A stretch of 64,000 nt of DNA from Stratiolaelaps scimitus. Lineage: Eukaryota > Arthropoda > Arachnida > Mesostigmata > Laelapidae. Below, piece after piece: positions 25,729 to 38,299 of this stretch. The stretch spans positions 2,182,501 through 2,246,500 of the forward strand of contig JABWDB010000017.1 in NCBI GenBank assembly GCA_019614645.1, read 5' to 3'. Each line of letters starts with the position of its first letter. Positions within the stretch are counted from its first letter, which is position 1. Position numbers and translations under genes: made by a program. Below the pieces are notes generated by a model. The model searched no databases. It had not been told where the DNA came from and saw nothing but the letters and a program-made list of their open reading frames with translations.

Positions 25729-26827
25729 CATAATAATACTTTGATTGTTATCCACCGCTCTTCTTGCATCGCACCGTATCAACGCATAATATATTCTTGA
25801 GGGCGCACATTGTCCGAGACGCCGGCGTGGTGCCGGCACCGCGTTCGCTATTGTCTGCCCGGCCGGCTGGTCGCTCACCGGTGATCGTAAAGTGTTCGTA
25901 TGGTCGAGATGGGCAGGAGCTTCATGGCGCTGCGGAATGAATGACTGAGCGTTCTTCTCCTGGCTTCACTCGTTCGTCACAACGGCGTTCCGTTCAGACC
26001 GACTGTCAGCGATAGAGAGAACGGGCGAGAAGGTGGGGTGCCAAGGCTTGCCCAAGCGCAGTGTAATCGGCGCTCATCTCAAAACGTTTTCCTCGCTTCC
26101 TGCTGCTCGGCAGCGGGAAATGGGGTCCTCCCCACTCGTCGAGTCGCACTAAATCCAGCCAGTTGAGTTGGTAACGGGGGGAGCGAGGCGACGCAGCATC
26201 GCGGAGCGGTCGCAGTAGCGGTCGGCGGGGGGGGGGGTTCTGCTGGCGATTGACGCTTAGCGCCTACACCTACCGGTGGCAGCGGTGGTGGTCTGCCGCA
26301 TCTTAATAGAGATTTAATGGGGCTTGGCGGGCGTCAGCTCGGCGGACGCAGCCGTTCATGAAGATGGGAGACGGTGGCGGTGCTGGTAAGCGGACGATCG
26401 CGGTCTTTTGCCTGCGACAAGCGCAACTGAGCTGCCTCATTCGACAGTCCGAACGGGAATAAGGTGGAAAAAATGGGGGATATATCCGCGCTGCCTTTTC
26501 GCGGGGGTGTCTGCTAGCCAGCGCGCGCGTACGAAGACCTGCGTCGTCGGCCGTGGCCACGATGGTTGGGCTCAGACCTACATCGTTCACTATCCTGGCC
26601 CGCAAGTCTCTTTACCCATCTCCCCCCGCCCCCGGTCATGGGCTGCCTCTGAAAAGGAGCAGTCAAGTAGAAGACCAAATATTATATTAAAGCGGAGCCA
26701 TCGTCGCTGCCGCTGTCGACAACGACAACTACAACTTCGACGATGGTCTCTCCTTTACATATACGCCACCCGCAAAGGCCTCCAAAGCTGGCCAGTAAGG
26801 CTGGGATAGCCGTGGAGACTTGGTGGT

Positions 26828-26830
<3 letters not shown>

Positions 26831-26925
<95 letters not shown>

Positions 26926-26926
26926 A
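26831..26926. repeat. Long (AT)n microsatellite
   Basis: About 96 bases of nearly uninterrupted AT dinucleotides, with one G near 26911. This is the longest simple repeat in the window. It can extrude as a cruciform, is likely to vary in length and may be mis-sized in assembly. Confidence 0.95.
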
Positions 26927-27365
26927 GATTAAATAGTAGCTATACTTGACAATCGAGAATATGACTGCAATAAAAAAATACACTAGTATTTGCTGTGTCG
27001 ATCATATTCCCCGTGAGTCAAATCCATAACAACAAATCCTTAGATTATTTCTCGAAAAAGAGCATAAAACGGCTAACCGGTACAATCGGGTTTACTTTAA
27101 TGCCATGCAATAGGACGACACTGAGTGCGAGCCAATGTCTAACGAATTCTGTGATTCCAGGACCAGTTACCAAGTGAAACGCTGAGGATAGCTCCAACAG
27201 GAGACTTGTAAGGGCACTCGATGCAGTAGTGTTTCGCTTTTTTTGGAGAATCAACCGTCTGATTAGGTTGACGGCGTTTTGGTGTTCCTTGTCATTGATG
27301 CCTTTGCCTCCTTACACACTACAAACCTGATACGTATGAAGACTCCTTGTTTTGAGTTCGTTTAG

Positions 27366-27533
27366 GTCAAGTTGCATGATGTAGGTTACACACACGCTTG
27401 TCCTGTTAACTATATGACACCGACAATCATAGATGGATCAAAGAGGTGCTCGATAATGACGATCAGCAGCTTGTCCCACCAGCAGTACGAACTGCTGTGG
27501 GAGGCAATTAATCGTAGGTGTTACAAGTAAGCG
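27366..27533 (+). CDS. Weak candidate internal exon, unrecognised
   Basis: A frame of about 54 codons is open between a possible acceptor (TTCGTTTAG before 27366) and a donor-like AA|GTAAGC. The translation begins VKLHDVGYTH and contains HQQYELLWEAI near its end. It matches no family I know. Part of it (27474-27502) is also a strong inverted repeat, which could alone explain its regular codon pattern. Open frames of this length arise often by chance. Confidence 0.15.
27474..27502. repeat. Strong short inverted repeat (hairpin)
   Basis: TCCCACCAGCAGT faces ACTGCTGTGGGA across an ACGA loop, making a 12-bp stem with one bulged C. The stem is long for a 4-base loop but too short for a typical animal microRNA precursor. 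Its function is unknown. Confidence 0.5.
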
Positions 27534-30500
27534 ATCGGGCGGTCGGCCTCAATCATTCCCTACCCTTGCCCCCTATATTACATTGCTACCTGTCAAATCA
27601 CAGGAACGAAGAGCTTACCAGGCCACGAAGAAAAGCGACAGGGTGGAGGAGAGCGAGAGAAAAAGCTATACAGGGCGGCTAACCAGCCAGCCAGCCAGCG
27701 GGGAGCTCCCTCGAGAATTGGCCACGATTACTTAGCAGCTATACATACATACATATATGTATATACCGACCAGGCTTTTGACTCATGCCGCCGGCATACC
27801 CGAATGCGTCGTTCGCTTTCCTTTAATTTCCTGCAGCAGCAGCATCACTAGTGCCACTACCATCACCTATAGTAGTAATAGTAGTAGTCATAGTGGATAG
27901 CCTGAGACACGTGACGAGGAACAGGATGGCCGGGTGGTTGGCTCCCTGCTTATCGGTTCTCTGCTGGCGTATTGGGGGATCGTATCAGCTGGGATGGGCA
28001 ACGCCATTCCTTCTTACACTCCTTGTCCCGTTAGTGGGGAAGTGAGCCGTTATCGCTTCACGCTGATAACAGATCAGCTGCCCAGCGACAAAGGCGGCGT
28101 CGGCGGCGGCAGCACTGGAAGTGGTAGTCGTCTCGCTTAGCGAACCCGAACGCAAACCTATCCCGTGAAGAACTACTGACGAAGGTTAGGTGGTGATGGT
28201 CCACCTAGGACGTCACCCTCCGAGCGGTCGACCTACTTGCACGCGAGCAATCCAATCATGTCGAGGTGGCGATAACGCAATTGATCTGGCCAGACTAGAA
28301 TCCGTATCTGGACGGCAACGTGCAAATCTATTGGGTGTACAATATCATTTTTGGTTTCGTATTACCTTCGCGGCATATGTCGAACTAGTTAAGCGTATGG
28401 GTTCATTTTCGATGCTGGCGTTGTATGATTCGTATACGCCTAGTTAACTATACTATCGTCATCCTTTGGAAAGGTGTCTGTAGGAGCTAGTACTGCCGCA
28501 ATTATAATAATATTTACGTGATGCAGCAACGTTACAGTGGATGAGTACACAAATGGTGGAAAGGGGAGAGAGTATGAAGACGCTTGTCCTGAGCGACATC
28601 TCAACGAAGCTGGTATCAATAAAGAGAGGCGCATTCGTTCTCGAATCATTGCACCTACCCAATGGCAAGAAGTCGGAAACGCTTAGTATAGAATTCCCAC
28701 TCGCAACAAACGGCAGTATCGACTAGACCACCCATCATCTTCTATTATTGCTACCATTGAGAATGGGAGTTTGCTCGGTGGGACGCAACGAAAGTGTATT
28801 TTCCGCATGAGCTGGTATAGTGGTAGTATTTTTTTGCACCTTCCCGTCCGTGTTGGCTCAACTCCGCCGAGGAAGCCCGGAGCATTTAGGAGAAAATCGG
28901 TAGACTAGCCTGGCCCGCAGCGTGGAAGACTCCGTAGATGTCTGTGTGTTTGTGGCGGGTGTTTGTATGTCTAGTTTTGTCCGGCAGGAGAAAACGAGAA
29001 AAAAAATAAACTAGAAGAATCAGAAGGCGACCGAGTCGCTGGGTCATACCACCGTGTACAACTGGTAACGACGCGCGGGCGACGAAGCGACAGCCAATTC
29101 TCCGTTTCGATGAACCAAGCAAACGCGTGCCGGAGGGTCCCGTTGACTGGATAGGAACCCTGTGAAAACCGCGGGGAAGCGGTTTCTCTCGGCCGTAAAT
29201 AGCGGGAATGCTTCCACCACATTGGACACTCCTTCGTTTATACGGGCTTGCGGTTAGGTTACACACCAACTACGGGGTCCAAGGATCGCTTGGGTGTTCG
29301 AAACTATGATTCCATACATCATGCCGCCTGCTCGCGGCGTTCACCCAGCTAAGCGATTGCTGAGTACAGGAGGACGCCTTATCGCAGTATGGCTCATATA
29401 TCGAATTCACTACTGTAACTGCTTAACACGATCCGTTCGAGAATAAGGAGCACATCAGAGGAATATTGAGAATTGATAGCACAATTGGCAGAAGAGGAAT
29501 TATTTCAGATGTCGCCAAGAAACGCAATTAAAATATATCGAATATAGAAGAAGATTATAGAATGGTTCGTATTTTCTCGTCCCCGATCGTGAATTTTTAG
29601 AAGGTTCACTTGCTAAAAAGGCCTTGTTCACTAAGGTTTACTTGCTACATGCATATATCAGCGAGTAGCCACTGAAATGACTTTTTCACTCTTTCAATCA
29701 TCTCGACATCCAGACAGGGCACGTTCAGGTAACAATTAGCGAAACTATTATAGTTAAAAATATTAGGAAGTCATCATACACCTCGATGATCTTAACACTT
29801 GTCTAGAACCAATTGGCATGGCAGTTTATCGTAGATCGCAATATGACTTGATTCCATGTTCAAATCTCGACCCGGGCATACGTACCATGATGCGAAGTAA
29901 GAGCTTAAAAGCGCTTCCCTATTGGAGAGGCCATAACCTTTCAAAAATCGTCAGTGGCTCGGGTCCGGGTTGTTGTGGCTATTACCCGCTACTGAAAGCC
30001 GAGGTGGTTACAAATCGCCGCTCTAAAATACATTGGTTAAGCCCGCAGACACACACACACACCCACAGCTTCGTAACGATTTCAACGAAATACTTTACGC
30101 ATCGTCGCCATCCTTGGTCGCATTGACTGCGAGTCATCTCGTTTATATGGTCATGGTTTCCACCTCTCGCCACCTGCGTGCTATTATATACATATAATAC
30201 AATAAATAATGGTGTAAGTATGTGTCCAAACATCAATTTCCTCTCAGTGCTCTATCGACAACGCCTTTCATATACGAACAACGATGTGATTATTGAAAGA
30301 AGATGAATAATTTATAGCCAATGTACGTCTCGTTCATCCAGTGGTTACATCATTTTCAACGAAACGATCTACCGGATGGACAAGGCTTTTCCCTTGGCCC
30401 TTTTGTGCTAAATAAAACAGCGGACAGAGGGCGCGCACACGAAGGAGAGAGAGAGAGCTAGAGAGAGATAGGCCAATAGAGGGCGAGAGAAACATATCGA

Positions 30501-31427
30501 AATCGGTGTCCATTTCTCAGCAGCCGCCATTTTGCTATCTGCCGTCTACTTCTGCACAAAGAAGAAAAGGATGACGAAACTGCCCACTGCACTGTAGTAG
30601 CTCTGAGCTATAGTAAAGCCCAAAAGCTAGCTTCATACACCCTACTACAACTGCCACTACATTGAATGGCTATTCCCATTGGGTCGTTTTGTGCCACGGG
30701 TGAAGCTGGCCGTCTAACAGCTTCTTGCGCGACCCGGACCCACACGTAGCAGGCTATTTCTCTATTGTCCATTTTCTCCCTCAACAGCGCCAACACCAGC
30801 GTAGCGGCCCTGGGCGGAAATAGGAGCGGAAGTGCGGGTGGCTCGCATGACCTGTTGGAAATATTTGAATCTTGCCGCGATTCGAATGACAGAGAACAGC
30901 GGGCGAGTTATGCTCATACCATATACACACACAAACACATACTGTATGGTCATGGTACGCGGTGCAAAGGTGCCCATGTAGGTGTACTCGATAGACCCTA
31001 TAGAGTGTTTCGGCGAGGGCCGTGGTCTGATTTCTGAAACGAGCGACCGCGGGACGTAAGGAGCAAGGGGATCACGCGTTGGAGGGAACCCGGTGTCGAC
31101 TGGTCCCTGTTATTTTCCCCGGAGCGATGAACAGGCCGCTCGGGAGGAGTCGCGCAGAAGGCCTGTAGAATTTATTACAGCTGTATATCACCCACTGGGC
31201 GTTCGAGGCGAGGTGCCCCACCAAGCACTGTACGCTGAGATGGAAGAAGCGGTTTGCAACCGCTGCCTGTGGTGTGACGGGGGGGTCACAGCCATCTGAC
31301 CCGTATTGAACTCTCTCAAGAAGCGCCGGCCGAACAGAAAGAGCGCACGAGAGAGAGAGAGAGCCAGGGAGAGGCAGGGAGAGGTTCGACATGCGCTGCG
31401 GTCGCAAAGAGTGAACTCGTCTTCTTT

Positions 31428-31510
31428 GGCGGCGGCGGCGGCGGCGTCGTTGTTGTTGTTGTTGTTGTTGTTGTTCTTGTCGTCATCGTCGTCGTCGTCG
31501 CCGCCGCCGC
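31428..31510. repeat. Compound triplet repeat (GGC)n-(GTT)n-(GTC)n-(GCC)n
   Basis: Four adjoining triplet arrays share a period of three: about six GGC, about nine GTT, several GTC, then GCC. On the opposite strand these read as poly-Asp, poly-Asn and poly-Ala codons, so they open long spurious frames. The array seems to have grown by point change and slippage from a single triplet register. Confidence 0.85.
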
Positions 31511-33991
31511 TTTTCTTGGCGTTTGGGCGACTTGAAAAGAAGGTGCAACTTCCGCAAAGCGGTGTTTGTGCCCAGGACGGATGAGTGGTGTTTGGCGGCG
31601 GGGGGCTCACTTCATTCAATACAGCACACATTCAGGTATACCTGTGAGGGTGTGACTTGGTGGTCTTCGTCCCCTCGCATCCACTGCTGGTGGCTGTTTG
31701 CTTTCACATTGCGGCCAGGAGATCACAAAAATGAAGTAATTAAAGCGTATTCTCGAAAACGCCGACATAGCGGAGAAAACTCCGTTGTTTTTCACACCCC
31801 TCGCTGGGCTTGGTTTGCTTCAACTTGTACACCATTGTTGACGCTCTGGAGCAGGTCGGAAGAGCTCTTTTCAACGTTATACAGTTTGTTCGAGTGAGCT
31901 CGTAAATGTCATCACCTGGTTGACGATCGACCGCGTACCGATATGTTCTTGCTTTCCATGAATTTGATGAGAGCCATTTTGGAGGCGACACCATCAAGGC
32001 TTCATCTATTCCTGTGTTCATCTAGACGATATTTGCATTCGGCCTTTTCTCTCCCCGCCATCGCTCTCGTTGAAGCCACATTTAGGCCACTTTACCACTC
32101 ACGGATATACGGAGAATTACTCGAACCGAATAACGGAAAAGATCACTTTTCACTGAACTCCGTGTGATGGCGATATTATCATTATGATAAGAGGTCCCTC
32201 TCTGTCTCTCTCCTTTACGTTGGTTTCGTTTGAATATAGATTGACTCTAAGCTGCTCCGTTCGTGGAAGAAACTAGGAGAGTTGAATTCGCTCGATATGG
32301 AGTCCTTTTTGCACTGTCTCTGAGGGAATAGAGTCCAGGATGATGGAGATAGCGATAGCGGTGTCTTCTCCCCTATGGTAAGGTTGAAGCGTATTAGCAA
32401 GAGCCAGCAGCACCACCACCACCGCCACCAGTAGCGGTAGCAGAAGAGGAATCAAAACGCCGCTAAGTGATTCCAAGATGGATTCCTCGAAACCTACGGT
32501 TCGACGATAGACTGGTGAATGGTGAACTCGCTAGCGACCTGAAGGGCTGAGGGTTCTGGTGCTAAGGACGCCCGGCATTACCCGCACCGCGCCCGAAGTC
32601 TTACCGCCCATGAAAGCCCATCGCAAGCTATAATATAATACAATCGGCGAGAAGAAGGAGTGTGCCTCAATCGTACGGCGCACGTCACACTTGAGGACTT
32701 TGCCATCATGAGTTCGCCTTTCTTTTCTCTCTGCACAAGAGGTGGTCTGAGCGAGACTTAACGACCGCCCGTGTGTCCAATGAACGCCGAGAAGAAAAGA
32801 GGTTCAACTGCGTTCTCAGCCAGCTGAAAGCCCCCGAGCGCAAACGGCATAAGTGATTGCGACAAACCTGTCGAAAGGCCGATTACAAAACACTGCAATC
32901 CGGCTCGACTGCTCCAGCAGCAGCAGCGTGGAGCCTGTCCGTGTTAAGTCTCTCCTTTTATTTTCGTATACTCACCCGCGCCATTTGTGCATTTGAGGTT
33001 ATTCAAATTTTGTCAATCTCTCTCTCTCTCTCCCTATCGAAACGGGCCGTCGACAAGTGCGGCAAAAGATGCCGACGTTCCTCTTGCTATTCGCCTCGCC
33101 GAATTCATGTGCTTCCCTAATGCTTCTCGAACGTGCCACATCGAGCTCCATGTGTGCGTATATATAATACGTATATATCGTTGTACTGCGATGCACTCGT
33201 ACGGCAGCTGAAGCAGTAGCTTCCGTTTTGGCTGGCGGGGCCCGTCCTGACGCAAACGCATCATCGTCTTCCTTGGCAGAGAACCCCCGGGTACCGGATT
33301 TGAATTGTATTGCACTGAATTGAATTGCCCTCTCCAAACGGAAGCCAGTCTTTCCCCGCCCGCCTCTTGCATGGCTGGCGTATAGCCTCTGCTTTGGGAT
33401 GCATGCCGGCACTAAGTAATCTCGAGCCGAGTGTGGCCGACGCGGGAATCGCCGCGGTGCAACGCGGGGAAGCGGTTGCATCCGAACGTTTGAGCGTTTA
33501 TTTCTTTCGTATGTCCGTGAGCGGGGGAGGGACCAGTGTATAGTTTAGCCTCCTATGAATACTGGCGCAGACGTTCCCGTTCCCAAACGAGAGGCGGAAC
33601 CTAAATAAGAGCCAGCGTATACTTCACTTCCACGCGCACATGTAGAAGGAAGAGTCATTGTAATCACGTTGCGTTGTCACGCCTGCCGGCTGGCTTGCTG
33701 CTGGCAATGGTAAAGGACCGAGTACTGCGTAACGCATACGAGATTGCGGGCTCCTTCACCTCGTCGGATTGCATATACACCGTTGTACTGTACAATACGA
33801 ACGGAAGGGAATACTCGGCCTTGGGACGCGCGCGGCCTTGAGCCTGAGCTGATTTTTTTTTGTCGCCTGTACATGGCCAATGATAAAAAGACGGCTTCTG
33901 CACTGAACATTTGCCTCGTGCACTGAAAATGATTATGGATGATTTTGTTACAGTGTGGAGTAGTGGAGATATTTTGCAGATGATACCTTGA

Positions 33992-34156
33992 CTCGTCGCA
34001 CCGGCAAGAGCAACAGCTCGTATCGAACTGTACGAAGACAGACTGATGGTACTTGATAGATCGTTTCGACTCTACATTGATCCTGAGAGATTTCCTTCGG
34101 ACGATGAAATATTGAACTTGTGTAGAAATGCTACCCGTGTGAACACTGCGAAAAAG
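33992..34156 (+). CDS. Candidate exon of an unidentified gene
   Basis: The frame is open after a stop at 33989-33991 and ends at a reasonable donor, AAAAAG|GTAAAG, with a stop shortly inside the putative intron. The product contains RIELYEDRLMVLDRSFRLYI followed by an acidic segment and NTAKK, a well-mixed charged and hydrophobic pattern more protein-like than most frames here. Possible acceptors are GCAACAG just before 34017 or TTTTGCAG near 33979, but the latter leaves an in-frame stop. I do not recognise a family; a loose likeness to a homeodomain helix order does not hold up on alignment. Chance is quite possible. Confidence 0.2.
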
Positions 34157-37100
34157 GTAAAGATTTAATTGGTTCATCAAAGGAAGTGCAATTTTCTCAA
34201 TGCTTAAGGTGGCTCCCCTTAGGAATAGTGTTATAATTATTATTATTATTATACATACATAGCAAAAAATCGCATTGCGTTGGCGTAGAGCAAATGTTCA
34301 GTGCGCAGCCGACAGTCATTTGGGATTTAGTGTGTACCGTTTCGGTATCTACTAGTGTTGTTGCCATTGTCGACGATAGTGCCCAACATAAATTAGCACT
34401 TTACCAAGAGAATGGATCACCACATCTGTGTATCGATACCTCACCTACTGGTTACCTCGTTACGTTGTCCTAAATAACCGCCGCTCACTGATACACATAC
34501 ACACCCTGCCTTTACTATAGCCACCTCATGGTTGGCGGCTTCCTCCTGCCGGTGGCGACTGTAGTTCTGATAGAGCCGGCAGAGTCCCGATACAAAAAGG
34601 CCTCAGCGGAAGTCATATGCCTATTTGCTCTCACTTCCATCGCTGCTGCGAGTCTGCCCCCCCATACCCCCGGACTCCCGCTTGCCTTCCCGCTCGGCCG
34701 ATCAGCCTCGCCAGCCACCGCCTCCGGAGGACCTGCTTAGCCGAAGCAACCAAGACCACTACGACTACCGGCCGTAGCATGGTGCTTGGTGGGTAGTACC
34801 AGTGACGGAGCTTGCCCCAGCTGCACTCAAGGAGTGTGTGCGTGCAGAAGCAAGCGGGCCAACTCCGCCTCCGCTTGGCAGGAGCCCGCAGAGCCGTGTT
34901 GGGACGGCAGAGACCAGCCCTATTTATATAATACATGCGAATGGTAGCTAACGAACTTGGCGGTCTATTAGCTGCTGCTCGGCTCGGCCCGGCGATGGCG
35001 GTGCTGATTTTCGCGACGGGGCCGTTGTTGGACCGCACGTTCATACAACTTTCGGCAATGCGTCACTTCGCCACCGAGTGAAGCTTCAGTCCTGTATGCT
35101 AGTCCCTTTGGCCGAACGAAATACGCCACAGCATCGAACACGAGCGCGCACGCTCATGGGACGCTACACATTGCTATATCCTAGCCCTCGTAGCTATCCC
35201 AAATCGAGGACGCGCCGGGGCGTTGTATCTGCTGTTGCTGCTGCTGCTGCTGCCGGCGGAACGAACGCGCACCGTTTAGCTTTTACCAACAAAAATGAAA
35301 TGATCACACGGCGACGCAGGAAACGGAAGTAAGCGGTTTCGATGGCGAGCTCTGGCAGCAGTCGCGCGGAGGGGGAAGCGACGCCAGAGAAGAAGAGAAA
35401 GAGAGAGAGAGAAATTAGTGGACGGCGAAGTAATGGCCGGGTTCTCGGCTTCAGCACAGCCGAGCATCGCAGAGTAGAAGCGGCGCTGGTGAAAGGAACG
35501 CTGGTGGAACGCCAGAGCTTTCAGTAGGGCAGTCTCTCCTGAGGAGATTAGATCGAGGCTGTCCTCAGCGGAACAGTTGGCGACCCATATACCGTCCCTT
35601 CTCTATCGGGTAAGCGCAGCGGCGCTGACGTAGGTGGCGGCCTGCCACCGAGCCTAGGAGCAAAGGGTATTTTCGTGTCGTCGCCGAAAGCAATAGCGGA
35701 ATGGTTTTATGATAATCGACGATAATGGCAAGAGAGGGAATGGAGAGAGAACTGGCCGAGATTAGGAGGCCGAAATGGAGCTATCGCAATATTGGAGAAT
35801 AATAATGTAACAATAACAATAACAATGACAACAACGGGGACGATAATGCAACATGTAGACAGGGGCATGCCTCTATTGCAGTGGTAACAGCACTATGTAT
35901 TGTTGAATGCAAACGGTCTCGCTATTTGTGTCTAAAGGGTATATGTCATGTTTAATATGCTTTTACATTTGTGCAAGTGTCCCCGAAAGTGATGCTGGGG
36001 ATCTCATTTAATGTGAATGATCACGATGCGGTGACCCTCTCTGCCCAGTATATATTCTGTTACTGTGATCCCACCATGTGAAGGCAGTTGGATATACATC
36101 GAATATCGCTTAGTTGGAGGGTGTTCGGAGCAAGGAAACCCAGAAATGAAGTTTTAGTATTATACATATACATATATATGTATATATGTATATATATAAT
36201 AGCTCGCAGTTTTGATAAAACATTGCTGCCCACTTACAACACCCGTTGGGACGTTAAGCGGTTAAAAAACCGATTGTTGCTTTATTAACAAATGAGTACA
36301 TGTACGTCTAAATTAAAACTCTGCGAACTCTCTCCATTTGCAGTATCAATTCTCGTATTCTCGTATGAACCTCTGACTAGCGAAAGTATTCATCAAGGTA
36401 AGGTTTATCCGTCAGTGGTTGGCGATCATGTCACCATAGACAATATATTCTATTTGTGAGTTGCGGTGTCAGCACATGACGGCTTGGAGCCGAATCGAGC
36501 GAGACTTGACAACAAGCACAACGCGCGATGTGATATTAAAGTCGCCCGCGTTTGGGCGCACCGTACCCTACCGTACGACTCTTATTGTCTACTACCTTTC
36601 GTGTCTCGGAGGGGTCAAGCTTGCTCCGTGGTCGGCAGCCTGGATAGAGGCTGGCTGGCTGAACCCAGCGGGGAGTCCCTAACTGGTGGCCACGTTCCAC
36701 CGCCCCATCGCCGAGTCTGCACACCGCTTCGCTCGAGGCTTATATATATATATGTGTTGTTCTCGCCTGCGAACCACCACAGGCGTTGGAGCTTTCCGCC
36801 CGGACCGCTGCCACGCCGTGGTGGTAAAGCACTAAGCACTGAGACCTCTAGTACGCTGAGGGGTAGTATACACTTGCGGTTGACAGGTCGCAGCCAAAGA
36901 GACTAGGTCAATAATGCAATACAATTCTATAAGACGAAAGCGCCGATAAAGATCGCAGCGAAAAACGCGATAGCTATTGTGGCTTGCTGCAACAGTGGCA
37001 ACTCTGACGCTGGGAACATCACCCTCGGTTCGACAATGTACACCAAGACGACGGCAAATACAAAGAGGCTGACTTTCAATGTAATTTCAATCAGCAGCCG

Positions 37101-37436
37101 CTGCCACGCACACGACGATATGAATCAACTGATTTCGTGCGGCTTTCAATCTTGCTACAAAGCGGCACCGGCTGAGGGTGGACTGGATGTCGTGTCTTGC
37201 GATCGATTGCAATATCGGGATGGCAGAGATTGAACTCAGTTCCACAGCAGTGTCAAGTCAGTGGACTCGTTAGCAGTTCGGCTCAATAACGGAACGTGTA
37301 GATGATGTAAGCTATAACATGGTTGTTTTATATAGAGATAGTTAGATATTTCGAGCTTCGGATCGGTTTGATTCGTGTTCCAGACGACGGCGAGCGATCT
37401 TTTGTGTAAGGCGCATTAGACTAGACCTAGCTAACG

Positions 37437-37652
37437 TTGCAGCACGGGCCTGGACCGGCCTATCAAGGCAATCACGAAACGCGAGTACAGATGGCGCTTA
37501 CATATATTATATATGCGTTTCAGTTAACCTTTACGACATTGCATTTACTTAGTTCGTCAGCTCCCTCAGTCTATCACTGTGCTCCTTCGCAGCTCCTTGC
37601 CGGCCGTTACGTGAGTCTCAACCCTGGCCCGTCGTTCTTAACTGTGAGTTAG
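37437..37652 (+). mobile_element. Possible LINE remnant with a 2A-like motif
   Basis: The frame ends with LLAGRYVSLNPGP at 37593-37631. Many CR1-type and related LINEs carry a 2A-like 'GDVExNPGP' sequence near the start of their protein, after a hydrophobic leucine-rich run, and this frame shows the same order (a hydrophobic run, then ..LNPGP). The usual GDV is altered to GRYV, and a stop follows within a few codons, so any element is decayed. No endonuclease domain is seen downstream. The call rests on one short motif. Confidence 0.3.
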
Positions 37653-38299
37653 TTTTGTTGGAGAACATATATAATAATACATTCGAGTGGAGGGGGCGCA
37701 TGCGACATAGGTTTTAGACGTTGCGGATAATAATGTCTGTGCCCTCCGCTATTAGCATGAGCGACAGCATCAGCAGCAGCGGCGGTTAAACTCGGAGGAG
37801 CCAAAAGACAGATAGGTGTGACTGGCGGGGTGGCTGGATGAAGTGCAAACATCGTTCGTTTGGACAAAACGACGAGTCGACGCAGGAAGCTAATAAATTA
37901 ACCGGACAGTTCGATGGGCTAGCGTCGTTGGGTCATCCAAAACTCATTCGCGCTGTCGCCGCATAACCTCCTCCATGAGTGGGATCCTTACCCTGTCCGC
38001 GCTTATGATCCGTAATACCCTCCCCTCTATTTCCCTGCTGACCGAGAGTACCGAGTGTCAGTTGTCAGCATGTCGTTGTCCACGAGATCTCTCTGGCTTT
38101 CTCTGCTAGATTCGACTCTTCTTCTACTAAGTACGATCAAGTCGTCAAGTCGCCGTAGTACAGTCGGCGGGTGACAACGACCATGGCTCGCTGTCGGCGC
38201 TCTCGTGTCCGGTAGACGGTCGGTCTTCCCACATCATCAGGATCATCAGAGCCCACGTCAAGACCCACTCTACACAGCCACTCTGCCCATTGGAGGACG

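Larger units (their letters stand above)
25729..31300. other. Gene-poor stretch downstream of msh
   Basis: No gene is recognised apart from one weak candidate exon (27366-27533, listed separately). GC-rich DNA with G-runs lies at 26.1-26.7 kb, a very long AT microsatellite at 26831-26926 and a CA run at about 30048-30063. A small plus-strand frame at about 28541-28726 has its own ATG (61 codons, lysine-rich) but no identifiable product. Confidence 0.5.
31301..37430. other. GC-rich, repeat-rich stretch without a recognised gene
   Basis: GA-, CT- and triplet-rich DNA dominates 31.3-33.5 and 34.5-35.5 kb and yields long overlapping open frames on both strands, a sign of composition rather than coding. 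TA-rich tracts lie at 36160-36200. One lysine- and acid-rich candidate exon at 33992-34156 is listed separately. I see no other gene. Confidence 0.5.

Noticed and set aside
29813..29885. tRNA-like segment
   Set aside because: Only the B-box-like core and the spacing fit. The T stem does not pair and no acceptor stem exists, so I did not call a gene.
31188..31631. Frame encoding poly-Asp/Asn/Ala
   Set aside because: Direct product of the compound triplet repeat at 31428-31510; such arrays stay open in several frames.
33992..34170. Homeodomain-like reading (..FPSDDEILNLC..AKKVKI)
   Set aside because: The spacing between helix 1 and the 'PS' turn is wrong for both typical and TALE homeodomains, and the frame stops right after the supposed helix 3.
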